Assembly (NCBI GenBank): GCA_024529925.1 | Contig: JAFEUB010001192.1 | Location: 388,814-452,813 of the forward strand | Direction of reading: 5' to 3' | DNA from: Ophthalmolycus amberensis | Lineage: Eukaryota > Chordata > Actinopteri > Perciformes > Zoarcidae | Length of the DNA stretch: 64,000 nt | In this document: piece after piece, positions 28,966-41,500 of the stretch | Layout: each line of letters opens with the position of its first letter | Position numbering within the stretch: the stretch's first letter is position 1 | Notes under the pieces: model-generated | Seen by the model: the letters and a program-made list of their open reading frames with translations, nothing else | Told to the model about the DNA's origin: nothing | The model's database searches: none | Position numbers and translations under genes: made by a program

Positions 28966-29610
28966 TATGTCCAAAAATATTATGGAAAAAGTAATAATAT
29001 AGGATGTTGAAAAAAGTCCTCGTATAAATTGTTGAAATATTTCGTCAAAAACTATAATAAAAAACAGTATAGTATGTCGAGTAATGGCACAAAAAAATCA
29101 TAGTTTAGTATGCCATGAAAAAGTCATAGTATATTATGTTGTAAAATGCCACAGCATATAGTATGTTGACAATTGCTATGAAAATACTCCTAGTATGGTA
29201 TGTGAAAATATGATAAAAATCATAGTATAGTTAGTTGAAAAAAGTCATAGTATAGTTAGTTGGCTAATGTCAAATACAGTCTTAGTCTAGCTAGTACATA
29301 GTACAGTATGTCGACGAATGTCACAAGTCATAGTATAGTATGCCGAAAAATGATTTTTAAAAAGTCATAGTATGTAAAAAATCCAATGAGTAGAATATTA
29401 TAGAATAGTACATTGAAAAAAGTCTTAGTATAGTATGTCGGAAAGCGTCATAAAAAATGGTTGTAGAATAGTATATTAAAAAAGGAAATGAAAAAAGTCA
29501 TTGTATAATATGTCAATACTGATCATGAAAAAAGTCCATGTCGAGTATTTTGAAAAATGTCATGAAAAGAAATCGTGTAGAATGTCGACGAATGTAATGA
29601 AAATGGTAAC

Positions 29611-29910
29611 TGCGGCGCATGTACACGCTGCAGCAGGTCGCTCCCACGAATGTTGTTACATTTTCCCTCTTAATTTGTTGTCTTTTCTTGTATTAATTGA
29701 GCACTTATGGCAGAAGACAGAACAAACTCATCAACTCCGGAGAATGAAGCGAGGGATTGGATTCATTCGAGGGGAACAGACCTTGAGACGATCACCGCCC
29801 ATGGCCGACCGCCCAGCCAGACAAGCCACACCAAACTGGGTCTGGGTAAAGAAACAAAGTTACGCAATAAAGTTACGCAAATAAAATGTTTCCCTGCAAA
29901 CTGTAGTGGA
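29611..29910. other. intergenic, nothing recognised
   Basis: Unique-looking sequence between the foldback array and a repeat fragment. A 127-codon + strand ORF (29501-29884) crosses it but begins in the repeat array and shows no domain. Confidence 0.5.
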
Positions 29911-29995
29911 GTAGCTTACAAACTAAATACTTAAGTAATGTACAAATACCTCAAAATTACAAGTACAGTACTTATTTACCTTTCTCCACTGCAAG
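29911..29995. repeat. fragment of the AGTA/ACTTAAGTA-type fish repeat
   Basis: GTGGAGTAGCTTAC, AAATACTTAAGTAATGTAC, AAGTACAGTACTT and TTCTCCACTGC occur in the order I know from a widespread fish dispersed repeat. Confidence 0.5.
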
Positions 29996-32335
29996 AAACA
30001 CATCAATGAATCAAAGTATAAATGATGAAAATAATATAACGATGCAGCCTTACAGTATGTATTTATTTGTGTTCATATGCGGAAATAACTTGTTAAATAT
30101 ATTTTGCTTAGTTATACTGTAGCAAACAAGATCATCTGAAGTAGGAGACACTGATGTATGCCCACAGGCAGTTCTTTAATGAACTTAATTTTAGGAAGTG
30201 ATGAATCATCTCCCTCCTTGAGGTTATTAGCCATTAATCTAACTTACGCTTACTGCCTCGATTGCACTGCACTTCGTCTTGATGAATGAACGTCCCTCTC
30301 GCTGCTCTCGCCACTTGAAAGAACCACAGTCTACTGTGGCCGCTCAGCACTGACTCATCCGGCGACAAACAACACGCCACGGACATGAGGGATAGATAAA
30401 CGAGTGAGGGATGCTGCCTCACAGAGCACAATTTGATGGTACGGGAAGCATTCAAGAGGTTTGGATGTCAAGATGAAAAAAAGGGAGGCGAAGGGGGAGC
30501 TCCCACACCTCATTCCATATCCCTCCATCTCTTTGTTCCATAATCCTGCCCTGCAGCATCCTGGCTCTTCTCATTGCCAGTAGATTCTCAAAGGGCCGTA
30601 GCATTAGCAGTGGTAGTGTTTCACGTCTCCGCTTAATCCTATTTTGGACCTTTGTTGTCGCCCGAGAACAGATAAAGGAACACTTAATCACCATAACCTG
30701 CTGTCAATGGATGATGCCGAATGAAGGTACAGTATTAGAGCTCACCATTGATCCATGCAAACACACACAGGAGGATCTAAAATGCCTTTGTTTCTTTCAG
30801 GGAGCTGATGTTGACCACTAATCTTGACGGTTGCCCTCTGGGAGGTCAGCATGTTCACTCATCTCAACTGAAAGTGTATGAATTTGAAGTCTGACCTTTC
30901 AGTCCTTTACACACCTCTTGCTCCCTAAAAGAAGCTGCAGTTCTCCAAAACCCAATTGAAATGCCGGGTTCGTTATTGTCAAAATTGGCAATTTGAATGA
31001 AATCCTTCGTTCGCTCACAGCTCAGCAGCGCACCGAATCACATGTTGTGTCTCATAATGAGATGTGTCGGAGCCATTCTCGACTACAATAATCCTGGGAA
31101 AGAGAGCAAGAAGCAGAAATATGCATCCATCTATTCTCTTCTCTCTTCAAATCAGGCCAGGTTGATAACAGACTGGTGAAGACGAGGCAGATCAGGTCAG
31201 CTGGAAACCCTTTGATTGCCCTGATGGGATTCATGACACTTCGTCAGCATCAAGAACCCGACAGCGGGAGGAAAAACTGCAGGGGTCGTTCATTCCTATA
31301 TCACTGACAATCCCACGGACCACCAAACGCCAGACATTTGTTTTAAATCATAGTCAAAATGTTACAAATGAATTACCAACCATGTGTGGCTGAATTATAG
31401 AGAAACATAAAATAATGTACGAGACGTTTGATGAAATGGTGCAGCAACACAAATATGACATCTGGGGTTTCAACACTGTCACCAGTATTAGTGGCAGAGC
31501 TTCATTGACGTACTTCAAGATGTTTTGTTACTCACCCAAGAGGTGCTTCTCTTCTGTCGCAGGAGTTTTAACCTTTGTTTCTGGTTGTCCACACATTAAC
31601 ATGCCCCGAGGGTCATCGAGGTCCCGTGGCAGTCACGTGAGTCATCAGAGCCGCGTGAGTTATGCCGTGCATTGGTGTGAAACTGCCTGAGGAAAGAGGA
31701 TGAGGATGGTCTTATCTGTGAGTGAGTATACTTCGAGCACTGTTATCCTATGACCTGGATAATTTAACGCTCCCTCACAAAAGATGACAATAAGTGAGGG
31801 AGAGGTGGTGAAATCTGTGGATGTTACTGCAAAACGGTGCATAGTGGGAGATACTGTACTTCCACATATGTACAATTTAGGGTTTTTGTGATCAAAGACA
31901 CGCCTGTCAGAAATGAAGGGGCCCAATTCTCAATGTGGCTTCAACTCACGTCTAAAATCGAACCCATTGGACTACGGCATGAAGTGACGTACAATACACT
32001 TGCCGACATCGCAGCACTTTTGTAAAACTACGTTTTGTGCCCTCGCTATGGCTGAATAACAGCATCAAAGATGGATGACTTACTAATGTGTCTCTACTCT
32101 ACTTACATGTCTCAAAACGAATATTGTTACAGTCAGACAGATTGCAACCGAGATTTCGTTATACCCATCTTGGACACATGACACTGTGCAAGATGCAATT
32201 AACCTGCAAGATCGTTGTTATCCGACAGTGTGTTGAGGCCCTAAGTCATCTCCTCAGACATGCACTTTAAGGATCGGGGGGGGGGAAACATTTCCTCACT
32301 TGCTACAGTGGAAAGCCTGGCATGTTTGGTTGGAC
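29996..32335. other. intergenic, nothing recognised
   Basis: No repeat family or exon identified. A poly-G run lies at 32276-32285. Confidence 0.55.
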
Positions 32336-32406
32336 ACATTCTAGTTCAGATGAATTCAAATGTGTTGTCATTGCATAGAGTACAAGTACAGCGAAATGCA
32401 GTTGTG
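32336..32406 (-). mobile_element. 3' tail fragment of a LINE/SINE (minus strand)
   Basis: GTTGTCATTGCATAGAGTAC, AAGTACAGCGAAATGCAGTT is the reverse complement of the tail shared by many fish L2/CR1-type elements and the SINEs they mobilise. Confidence 0.5.
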
Positions 32407-34370
32407 TCAGTAGTTTGTTGTGGAAGTGAACTCTGTTAGTATTGGGACCTTGAGTTTGTCCGATTTAAAAGTGGGAAAGTGAAAATGTGTTTTCCTACGG
32501 CGGAGGACTGTAAAGGAGCATTCAGCTTCACGCTACACCAGAGCCCATCTGCAACGCTCGTGTGCGTAGGCGGCGAAAGTATGGCAGGGGAGGATGCCAG
32601 CGCATACTGCTAGGGAGAGGGCACACACGCCGACTACCCAGCACCACCTGCCTCACTCGGGTAACTGATGAGCACAAGGTGTGCAACGGTGTGTGCTCTC
32701 ATTTATCTGCAGAGTAAGTAGACGAGTAAGCAAATTCACCTGTGGTGTCGTCCTCGAGTGCTAATTATGCGGTCAATTTTCTGCAACAGAGGACAGAGTG
32801 AACATTTCAGAGGACGCATTTATTATGTTCGCATGAATATGGAACAGAAATGTCTAATCTTTAACTGATTAGATTGTCTAGAAAACGCAATTGTATCCGC
32901 TCTGTTTGCCTGTTTCAAGCAGTTCTGTGCTCCTGTGTGTGTGTGTGGATGGAGGTTGTTGCTGGTGCTCGCCTGCCTTTGCCCGCTGTGGTTTGGCAGG
33001 AGACGCAGAGCATGAGAGTGCTGCAGGCAAAGCTCGGGCATGACAAGCTCTTCTGGGGCACGCTTTTATGACTCAACGGAGCTGAGGTGCAAAGAAATAG
33101 AGAGTCCCTGTTGCCCTGACCTCATGTTTAAAGAGTATTTCAGTTTCTTAAACTTGGGTCTTCTTTTCATAGTTTAGGCCATTATTATGACTGAAGACAT
33201 GGGCCGTTATATTTGGTGGTTGGGCTGATTCAAGTGTATAAGAACCAAAAAGGCACCACAGAATAAAGGTTCAGCAGGTGGAGGCGAGTGCCTACATGAA
33301 ACAAAGCTGCTCTGTAAAAGTCCCTGCGTGAAAAATGCAGCCCTACTTATTCAATTCAAACAGAGCCAAGTCCGTCTTTGGAGAGGGGACTCCATCAAAA
33401 ACAATGCAGGGTCGCCCGGCAAAAAGAAAGTTGAACCAGGCTCAACTTTTGCTGCAAAGCTACTCTACGTCACCCAGCAAGGAGATGCGTTGGACAGTCA
33501 AATACATGCAAGCGCACATTCCTGCTTGCAAGACAAATATGGATCGCCTATGAAAAGTAGTTCTCAAGCTGTGGAGGTACTAATATGGGGGGGGGGGGGG
33601 GGGCGATGTATTCTGATGGGCCTGCATGTGACATACTGTAGGAAGGGAAACCAAATCTGAATAACTTTTTAGAATGACATGTTTTCTGATCTAGGCAGCT
33701 CACAGAAAAAAAACTGACAGGGTTTTCTTATTTCACAGTTTGTGGGCTGGTTCGTGCTCCAGAAACCCAAATGTATATGCACAAGCATGAGCAAAAAAAA
33801 TGTGATACGTTCTTTTAAAACAATGGATAAAAATATACCCGGCCACAAGGAGAACAAGAACCAGAGGTTCATCCAAAGTTGGGACTGCAGAGGTAAGCCA
33901 GTTCCCTTGGAATGATTGAAAGCATTACTTTATCTAGGTTAAATATTATCCAGAGACAGAGAAAGAGGAAGGACGCAATGGAGCAATTACTTAAAGTGCC
34001 TTTAATACCAGGCCACTAATTCTGCAAAATATTGCACAGCAGTGATTCCCAAGTCTGCCGCGTTGGTAGGCTTTCATCGTGATCACACTTTTCCCCCAGG
34101 AGGAAACACTTCCTTCCAACCCGGGACCAATACAAGTCTGCAAATGGCTCCTGTCGAGTGTTGCAATGTAACAGTATGATTATTATCCTGTTCGAGGTCA
34201 CAGCAGCATTGAATTAGTTGTGTCAACATGTTCTAGTTAATTTGAAGAGCATAATCGCATACAAGAGCAATTAAAACTGCTTCACACGGTGATAACAATT
34301 TGTTAAAACGTAGATAGAGACAGACACGTCATATATTCACACAGAAGTAGATGAAGATTGTGTTTGTGCA
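32407..34370. other. intergenic, nothing recognised
   Basis: Contains a poly-G run of 17 at 33587-33603. No exon supported. Confidence 0.55.
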
Positions 34371-34374
34371 AACC

Positions 34375-34690
34375 TCAAATTAGCAGGCAGGCTGTTCCAG
34401 GCTTTAGGTGCATGAACACTGAATGCTCAGTCGCCAGGTTTAGACCGAGCTCTGGGAATTTGACGGAGACGTCTGTCTAGTGATCTGAGAAATCTGTTGG
34501 GTGGATAAATTGGAAGCATGTCAGATATATAACCTGGAGCCAGATCCATGAAGAGCTTCATGGACCAGGAGCGAGACCTTTAAGTCAATTCTGTAATTAA
34601 CAGGTATAGCGAATTTGAGAATGGGAATGATTGGGACTGAATAAAGACGCGAGAGGCTACATTTTGATGGTTCGATAATCTAGCCAGCTA
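34375..34690. repeat. dispersed fish repeat (AGGCTGTTCCAGGC type)
   Basis: GGCAGGCTGTTCCAGGCTTT, GGTGCATGAACACTGAATGC, then GACCTTTAAGTCAATTCTGT match the order of a common fish dispersed element whose name I do not know. No coding content. Confidence 0.45.
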
Positions 34691-37000
34691 AATTCACAGG
34701 CATCAAAAGGTGCTTCCCAACACAAATGGGATGGAAAGCATCACTTTTTCAAAAGATTTTTAACAACTTATTGGACAAAACAGTCTTAAATTCCAAACCG
34801 TCATATTCAATATGAAATTGAACAATACAAATTCTATCACTTTTATCTGGAGCATGTTGCCCTCAGTGGACATTTTACATTCAAAACTGGTGTCAGTGGT
34901 CATTGGCTATACTATAGGACCAGTACGTTATCATAACCTACAAGGATTCTGTGATTAATAGAGAAAGTGTAACACTTAATATTGTAAATAGTAAGAAGAC
35001 TGTGAGGCTACATCCACTACGTTGTTTCCATTTTAAAACACATATATTTGCTGATTACGACAGTGAGATGTGGTTCAATGCCCGGGAGAAAGCCAGTAAA
35101 GCCTTCAGCTACAATTGTTTTTGTTCAGATGTTTGTGTTAAAAATTGAACCTTCACGCTCAGTTTAAAAGCTTGTGATGGCAGTGTGACCTCAGAGCAGA
35201 AGTCAACTTTACCTGGAGCCTAGAGATCAAAGACGACCATCCGTAGGATCTTCTCTGCTACAGTATGCCTGCTACAGCATGGCTTTCTGTCACTCTGCAG
35301 GATGTGATGTATTTCTCCAACAGTATGATAAAGCTTCCAAGACGAGCGATTTACCCCAAAACGTTGTGTAATCATTATTGATTATCATTGTTCTTGATTT
35401 GTCTAATCACCTTAATTGCTGAAATACTATTTTAGAGAGCAGATAATCACAACCATAATAACTTTCTGCTAATCCTTCTCCAAAGCTACTGAAGAAATTT
35501 ATTTTCTTTATTTTTTTAAATTTTTTATCTCAATTAATTAGTGTTACATCAAAGGAGCAGTCTCACTCTATAACAGGAAATGTAATTAGGCACTAATGAA
35601 GAAGAAGACTGTGTTGCTTTCATTTCTCCACTGTGACACTAAAGGTTTGCGTCACATCAATATCTCACTTCTTTTTTCTTTTTTTTTACCCCCATGGGGA
35701 GTTGATCAGCCAGTCGCTGGGTGAAGCTTTAACCCCCCCTCCTGTGTGAGATGAGACACGCAGGGTAGAGGGAGGGGAGCGCTGCTCCGAATGACAAGAG
35801 CTCAGACTGTCAAGAAAGCCCGACTTCAAAGGATGAGAGGAGAGAAACACGGCAAACACAGGCATGAACAACGTGTCGGAACAGAGAGCAGGCTGAGGGG
35901 CGTCTTAGGGAGCAGATTTAAAGCAAAGTCAGATGCCCTTAAACACCGTCAAGGAGACACCTGACAAATCAAGTCCACTTACAAAGACTGTCCCAACTCA
36001 CACTCTGCCCTTTTGAAGCCTGCAGGTCTTTGTTTGTGATGTATAATTAAGGAAACTGAGGATGGACGTTGGAGCGTTGCAACGCTCCGGACTGTATTTT
36101 GACTGATAGTAATGATGGTAGCCCCCGGCTGTGTGAGACGACTTGCATGATGATGTGCAGCACACAAATCTGATCAAAGCCCTAAAATATGAAATGTGAA
36201 GATTAATGTTTAAATGAGAGTGAGAAATAAGAGAGAGAGATATCCTGGAAGGAAAGAGACTGGTTTCACCATAGAAACAGCAAATGAGCAAATGAATGGC
36301 CATCAGATGTTTTACAGAAATAGACTATCTCCTCTCAGGGAGGACTCCTTCAAACCCTGGTGACATAAGGCATGCATAAAGGCCTTCCCGGCGGACCGTG
36401 ACGTATGCGATCAGTTTGCTCGACACAATGAAGATGCTCTCTGGGCCCGTTGAGAGGGGATTCGGTGGACGTTTGCCGTGCAGCTGATGACTGCCAGACC
36501 CTTGGGATAATGAGGCCCAGGATAAGAAGACTGTGAAGAGGGATTCGGGGAATCTGTGGCTCTTGGCAGGCTTGTGTTGTCTGAGCCGGGCTCTTACACC
36601 AACTGCACTGGAGGACGACTCTTTCAGATGATGGAGGGTGGGAGACATTTGGAGTCGGCCGTCGCTGTGAAAGAAAGAAAGAAAACACCCACGTGTAACA
36701 TTCGGCCTTCAAACATGCACGATTTCCCCATGTGGCCTGCTGCTACCAAAGAGACAGGAAGTAGAATAGAAGGATGTCAGTCAGTCAGATAGTGAGTGGG
36801 ATGAGATGATCTGCCAGCAGATGGGATGAGTTGACACCACCAAACATACCGTATCGTGGCTGCATCAGAGAAGAAACCGGAGGATGTTCTGGTTTCTGAC
36901 AGTTTTGCTGTTTTTCAAAGTGCACACAAAACCTAACTTAAATTGTTTGTCTGAGACTAAACTTAGCTCGGCGGTGCAGTTGGGATACGAGTAAAAACAA
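34691..37000. other. intergenic, nothing recognised except one palindrome
   Basis: AT-rich to mixed sequence. A perfect palindrome lies at 36071-36088. Overlapping minus-strand ORFs at 36325-36712 look like chance. Confidence 0.5.
36071..36088. repeat. perfect 18-bp palindrome
   Basis: GGAGCGTTGCAACGCTCC equals its own reverse complement. Confidence 0.9.
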
Positions 37001-37006
37001 TGCAAC

Positions 37007-37155
37007 TCTTTGTGGTCATTTTGCGTCTCTTTCTATTCATTTTTCATGTCTTTGTTTTTGTTTTGTGCCTCTTGTGCGTCTCTTTGTTATCGTTTTGCGT
37101 CTCATTTTGCATCCATTTGTTGTCGTTTTGTCTTTTTGTTTTTCACTTTGCATCT
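37007..37155 (+). repeat. degenerate ~20-bp minisatellite (CTCTTTGTTATCGTTTTGCG type)
   Basis: Successive drifting units such as TTTGTGGTCATTTTGCGTCT, CTCTTTGTTATCGTTTTGCG and CATTTGTTGTCGTTTTGTC. The stop-free frames here, rich in F, V and C, are repeat artefacts. Confidence 0.7.
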
Positions 37156-38439
37156 TGTGCCACCCGTCTACAGGAAGAGTGTTGTGAATGAGAATGTCCA
37201 ATCTTTTGTTGTTTTAAAATGAAAAAAATTAAATAATATCTATTTATCAACAACAATAACTTCTCCAACAAAAACACAATTCAGCACCGCATTCTCAGTT
37301 GGCACTGCAGTTCACAGGGCCATTCATTACCCTCTCTCATTCATAGTTTCCCCTTGAACCAAAGGGAATGATTAAAAAGCCCCGGCATTGGTTGGACAGT
37401 TTCTGATTCTGCAGTCGCCGCAGACTTCAATCAGCCTCTAATTGAAAAGTCATAATGAGGTTCAGCCGAGCTCAGCTAAAGCACTCCAGCTTGACTCAGA
37501 TTCCACGTCGGGCTCGTATCCTGGAACAAAGCGAAGACGCAGCCGCATGGATTTTCACAAACAACCCCTGTGGAAGCACATCTTCAGAGAGGCTTTTATT
37601 CAGATTTTTTCATCAAGCTTAAAATGAAGTGACATTAAAGACAGATTTAATGGAAATTGAATGCGTGAAAGCAGTTTGTATTTTTCATTTTGCCGTGTGT
37701 GTGTAATTAGTTGCAGTCCGTTCAGATTCAGAGAGGAAACGGATGTAAAACAATGCATGCATATTGCACCAGGGAGCAGACGGCCGGGGAGGAGCATCAT
37801 TAATCAAAGATCCATAAACACAGCTCATAATGTTAATCCACCGCTCATTTTCAAAGCTGTGGCCACTTGTAATGAGCCATATATTTCTACAAAGTATTTC
37901 TACAAAGTGGAAAAAGATGCAAAGCCAGAATATGTGTTAGATTATCCATTAGTAGGACTAGCACAGTTCCCACTTCTTCTATCTGCGTATTTGTTTCCAT
38001 CCAGGAACATGAAGCATGAGTTCTACAATCCCTGATGTAATGAGAGTAGTATGTCAGCTTGCATGCTTTTATTTCACCTCCAGCGATTCTCTGTTAGTAT
38101 TCCTCATACGTCTCATCTCACTGCTTTAGCTGTGGGGTATCAGTGAATGTATGTTTTTTTTATAGAGGTTCTTCAGATGAAGACTGGCTGGCTTCCTGTG
38201 GGCATCACAGTGACACAGGAGGCAGACAATCAATCGCCACTGGCCCGAATCGCCTGAAATTAATTTCCCAATGATTACCTCCAGGTATCCGCCGTTGCTG
38301 TTTTTCCCTCTGCAGATCTATAATGCAAACACTCTGCAGCGGCTCCACATGTGTGTATGAGCGTTGTTTTTGTGCGTGATGCACACAAGCCGGCCGCAGC
38401 AAACTATAGCTTGTTGAAAAATGAGCACCCCTGGGCGCT

Positions 38440-38465
38440 GGGGGGGGGGGGGGGGGGGGGGGGGG
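38440..38465. repeat. poly-G run (26)
   Basis: A homopolymer flanked by purine-rich sequence. It could form G-quadruplexes. Confidence 0.9.
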
Positions 38466-38523
38466 AAAGCATGAGAAGGTGGGGCAGAAACAGGAGGAGA
38501 GAAGAGGAAATGAAGAGTGATTC

Positions 38524-38545
38524 TGTGTGTGTGTGTGTGTGTGTG
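38524..38545. repeat. (TG)~11 microsatellite
   Basis: Perfect TG alternation. Confidence 0.9.
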
Positions 38546-41500
38546 CAGAGAACAATTTTTCTTGGACAAAGGAAGCGAATCCTTAATATAAGAAGTCTGC
38601 CAAAAATAATAAAGGCCTAACGAGAGGCAGTCAATCTGGAGAAAAGGCTGCGAGTGAATCTGTCCCACTGATCAATACCCACGGGATCCTCTTCTCTGTG
38701 CACGATGCTTACATAAGCTCAGTGGCAAAGCCCATTACTCTGCACCCAGCCCAGATATATAGTTAAGATATAATTTCATGCTTCAGTGCTACTTAGCTCA
38801 TTGTGCTTTGAAAAAAAGAAAGGCAAAACGGATTCATAATGCTTTCCTTGTACATTTGCTAAATCGCGGTGAGTCATCACTTGTCTGTTTGCTGATTTCC
38901 AGAACAACCCAGCTCCAATATCCTGTTGGCATTCCGCCTGAGAGGATGGAGGAAAAAAAGGAAAAAGAGCACACGGAAGCAGAAAATTCAAACGATCATA
39001 AGTCCAAATGAATCTATTTCCATAACTCTCACAGCTATTCAGTTTCTTCATATCTCTGTGCTGGGGGCGACGCGCGGAGCCTTTGCTACCCATCTCCATT
39101 ACCCTCAGCTTGTCAGGAGGCGAGCCGAGCAGAACAAGGAAGGAGGAACAGCGGCCATAATGAGACCGACGATAACAAAGCCGAGGACGGAGAGATGGCA
39201 GTGACTGATTGAAATGGTGCACAGATCCAAATGGCCTGAAATGAAGCTCCGTCTCGCAAGTGCGGCCTTCGACGAGGAATCGTGGAACTTACGATGGAAA
39301 TGACAATTAGCGGGTTTTCCATCATTTCAAGTCGTTGTCCAGAGCAATATCGAGCGCTGCCCTCCGTCATTTAGAGAAAACTATGAATTAAACATGGCCA
39401 CTTACCACACTGGTGGAGATGTGAGGAAATTCACAAATATCACTGACTCTTGTTTTTACATGTTATTTGATTATTAACATAGCGGCCACAAGCATGGATG
39501 ATGTTGAAGTGATAAGTGGTGAAACAAACCTCATCGTTGCTAATTCTCTCCGGAGTGCTACTGCCTTTGGCTGTTGTAACACTGGTGTGAAATCATTCAT
39601 TTGTAGCACTGAAATAAAATGAAACAATTGTTTGTGCTTGCAGCCGTCCTCGCTCCTTTTCGTCTCATTCCATGTCTGCTCTTTTGGGTTCATTTGTGTG
39701 GCACCACTAAACCTTTCAGTCTGTTTTGCCTGCAGCTCCAGCAGGTGTATCCACAATCCGTCACAGGTCACTGATCCTCAGTCCGCCCACCTGCTCCCTG
39801 TCTGTGCACCTTCAAGACTGCAAACAGGAAGCTGTGCTTTCTGCCAAAATAAGAGGTCAGAGGGCCAAATGCTGCTCCTTTTCCTTCTTATGAGAAGTCC
39901 ACTCTAAGCACCAAGCACTTCCAATGACATGACATGCATGATCAGCATATGTGATGATAAATTAATCAGATAAGTGTGGATCTGTTCAGACCCGGCATTT
40001 AAGAGGCCTCTTGGGTGGTCTGATCACAAGTGGACCGCTCATAGTACGTCAGTTCATATTCATGAGATGAAGGTCATTTCTATTTGCAGACTAAATGCGT
40101 TGTTGTTTCTAACCAGCGGGAGGCAGCAGCAGCAATATCACAAGAATAACTTTTAGTGGTTTCTATAAAATAAGAAACAATTTTACATTTTTGTTTAAAA
40201 ATGTGGCCACATATTCATGCCTTCTTGTAATATAAGGCCAGACACAGCTCTTGCACCCATTAGTATGTGCAGTATGTTATATGTATGTATGTTCCTGCCA
40301 TCTCTCCATGTTTTTTTACATTTTTTGGGATTTCCACTGCCATCGTTTTCATCATTACAACACCATGAATTGAACGCTTTCATTTACAGAACGTGCAGTC
40401 AGGGCTCAAACGTTAACCTGACCCCTCAGGCACTTGTTGGTCTTGCCGTGGGACAGCCCCGAACCTGAAGTTACAATGAGACACAATGCAACATAACAAA
40501 TTCTTCAACTAACTGCAGCGGCCAAACAAACTTGTGCAAGAACACGACTTGTAGATCACTTTGTAACTTAATTCCACTTTTAACCTCACAATCATCGAGA
40601 CAGAAGATACCGTTTCTCTTGCTTTGATAGATTTACAAACAATTAAACTCCTGTCTCAGAGTATTATAAACCACCACGCAGTGTTTTGACCAACTTTGAA
40701 GGCCATCATAAAGATAATGAATTGAAAATCGAGATAGCGATGCACACTTCTTTCCTCAAAGGAATTCAGCATTTTTAACTTCTGTTTGACCTTTATCGGA
40801 AAAGTAAATCCAACAATCAGTATTTCAGGCACGAAAGCTCCGTTTGTATTTTCTTAGTCCGGAGCCCTCTTATTTAGCTAAAGTTCACACTCTTGTGTTT
40901 TCGACTAACTATTGACACTGAAATCCACCACCTGCAGCCAAGAAAACCTCCTTTTAAAACACACTGGAGACAGCTGCCATTTCTGCACAAACTCAGTGAC
41001 GGTGCCTGAAAGTCAAAGTTGAAGCACAGTCGGGATCAACACTCCAGGAACTACGAGCGATGTAATATTCATGGTCGGGCCTAAATAATAAATCCTACAG
41101 GAGAAGAGAATGCCTTGCTGCTTCACATCAAAGGAGAGAAACCGTCTTTTCTAACACGGTAAAAAGAAGAAACATAATGTCATCAATTAACCATCAGTGC
41201 CAACTCATTATATCCTCTTACATTTCCAAAAATAGTCCTGATCTAATGGCAAAATATTATTTTCAGATGTAGCCCAGTTTTCAGTCCTTGTTCCCGTATT
41301 CCCTTTTCCTTTCTAATCATCTGCTCGACAGCAGCGAGCTCTGCTGTATCCCGTGCAGTTTGTCTTGTAGCGAGCGTACAGTATCAGAGCCCGAAAATGG
41401 AGCACAATGGCGTCCCCGGATAAAAGCCCCCCAAAATTGGCATCCATAGTTGAGGAACAAGAGTGTGCGTTTCCAGCCCGACCGTCTCAGTCTCCCTCTG

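Larger units (their letters stand above)
27780..29610. repeat. foldback array of degenerate ~36-bp units (AGTCATAGTATAGTATGTC type)
   Basis: Right of about 28270 the units read AAAAGTCATAGTATAGTATG on the + strand, many times with drift to about 29610. Left of that point (27780-28260) the same motif appears reversed, for example CTATGACTTTTAAGACGTAC and GACTTTTTTGACATAGTAT. The whole is therefore an inverted arrangement around about 28265. A LINE fragment (28611-28965) interrupts the right arm and about 180 bp of other sequence the left arm. Confidence 0.7.
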
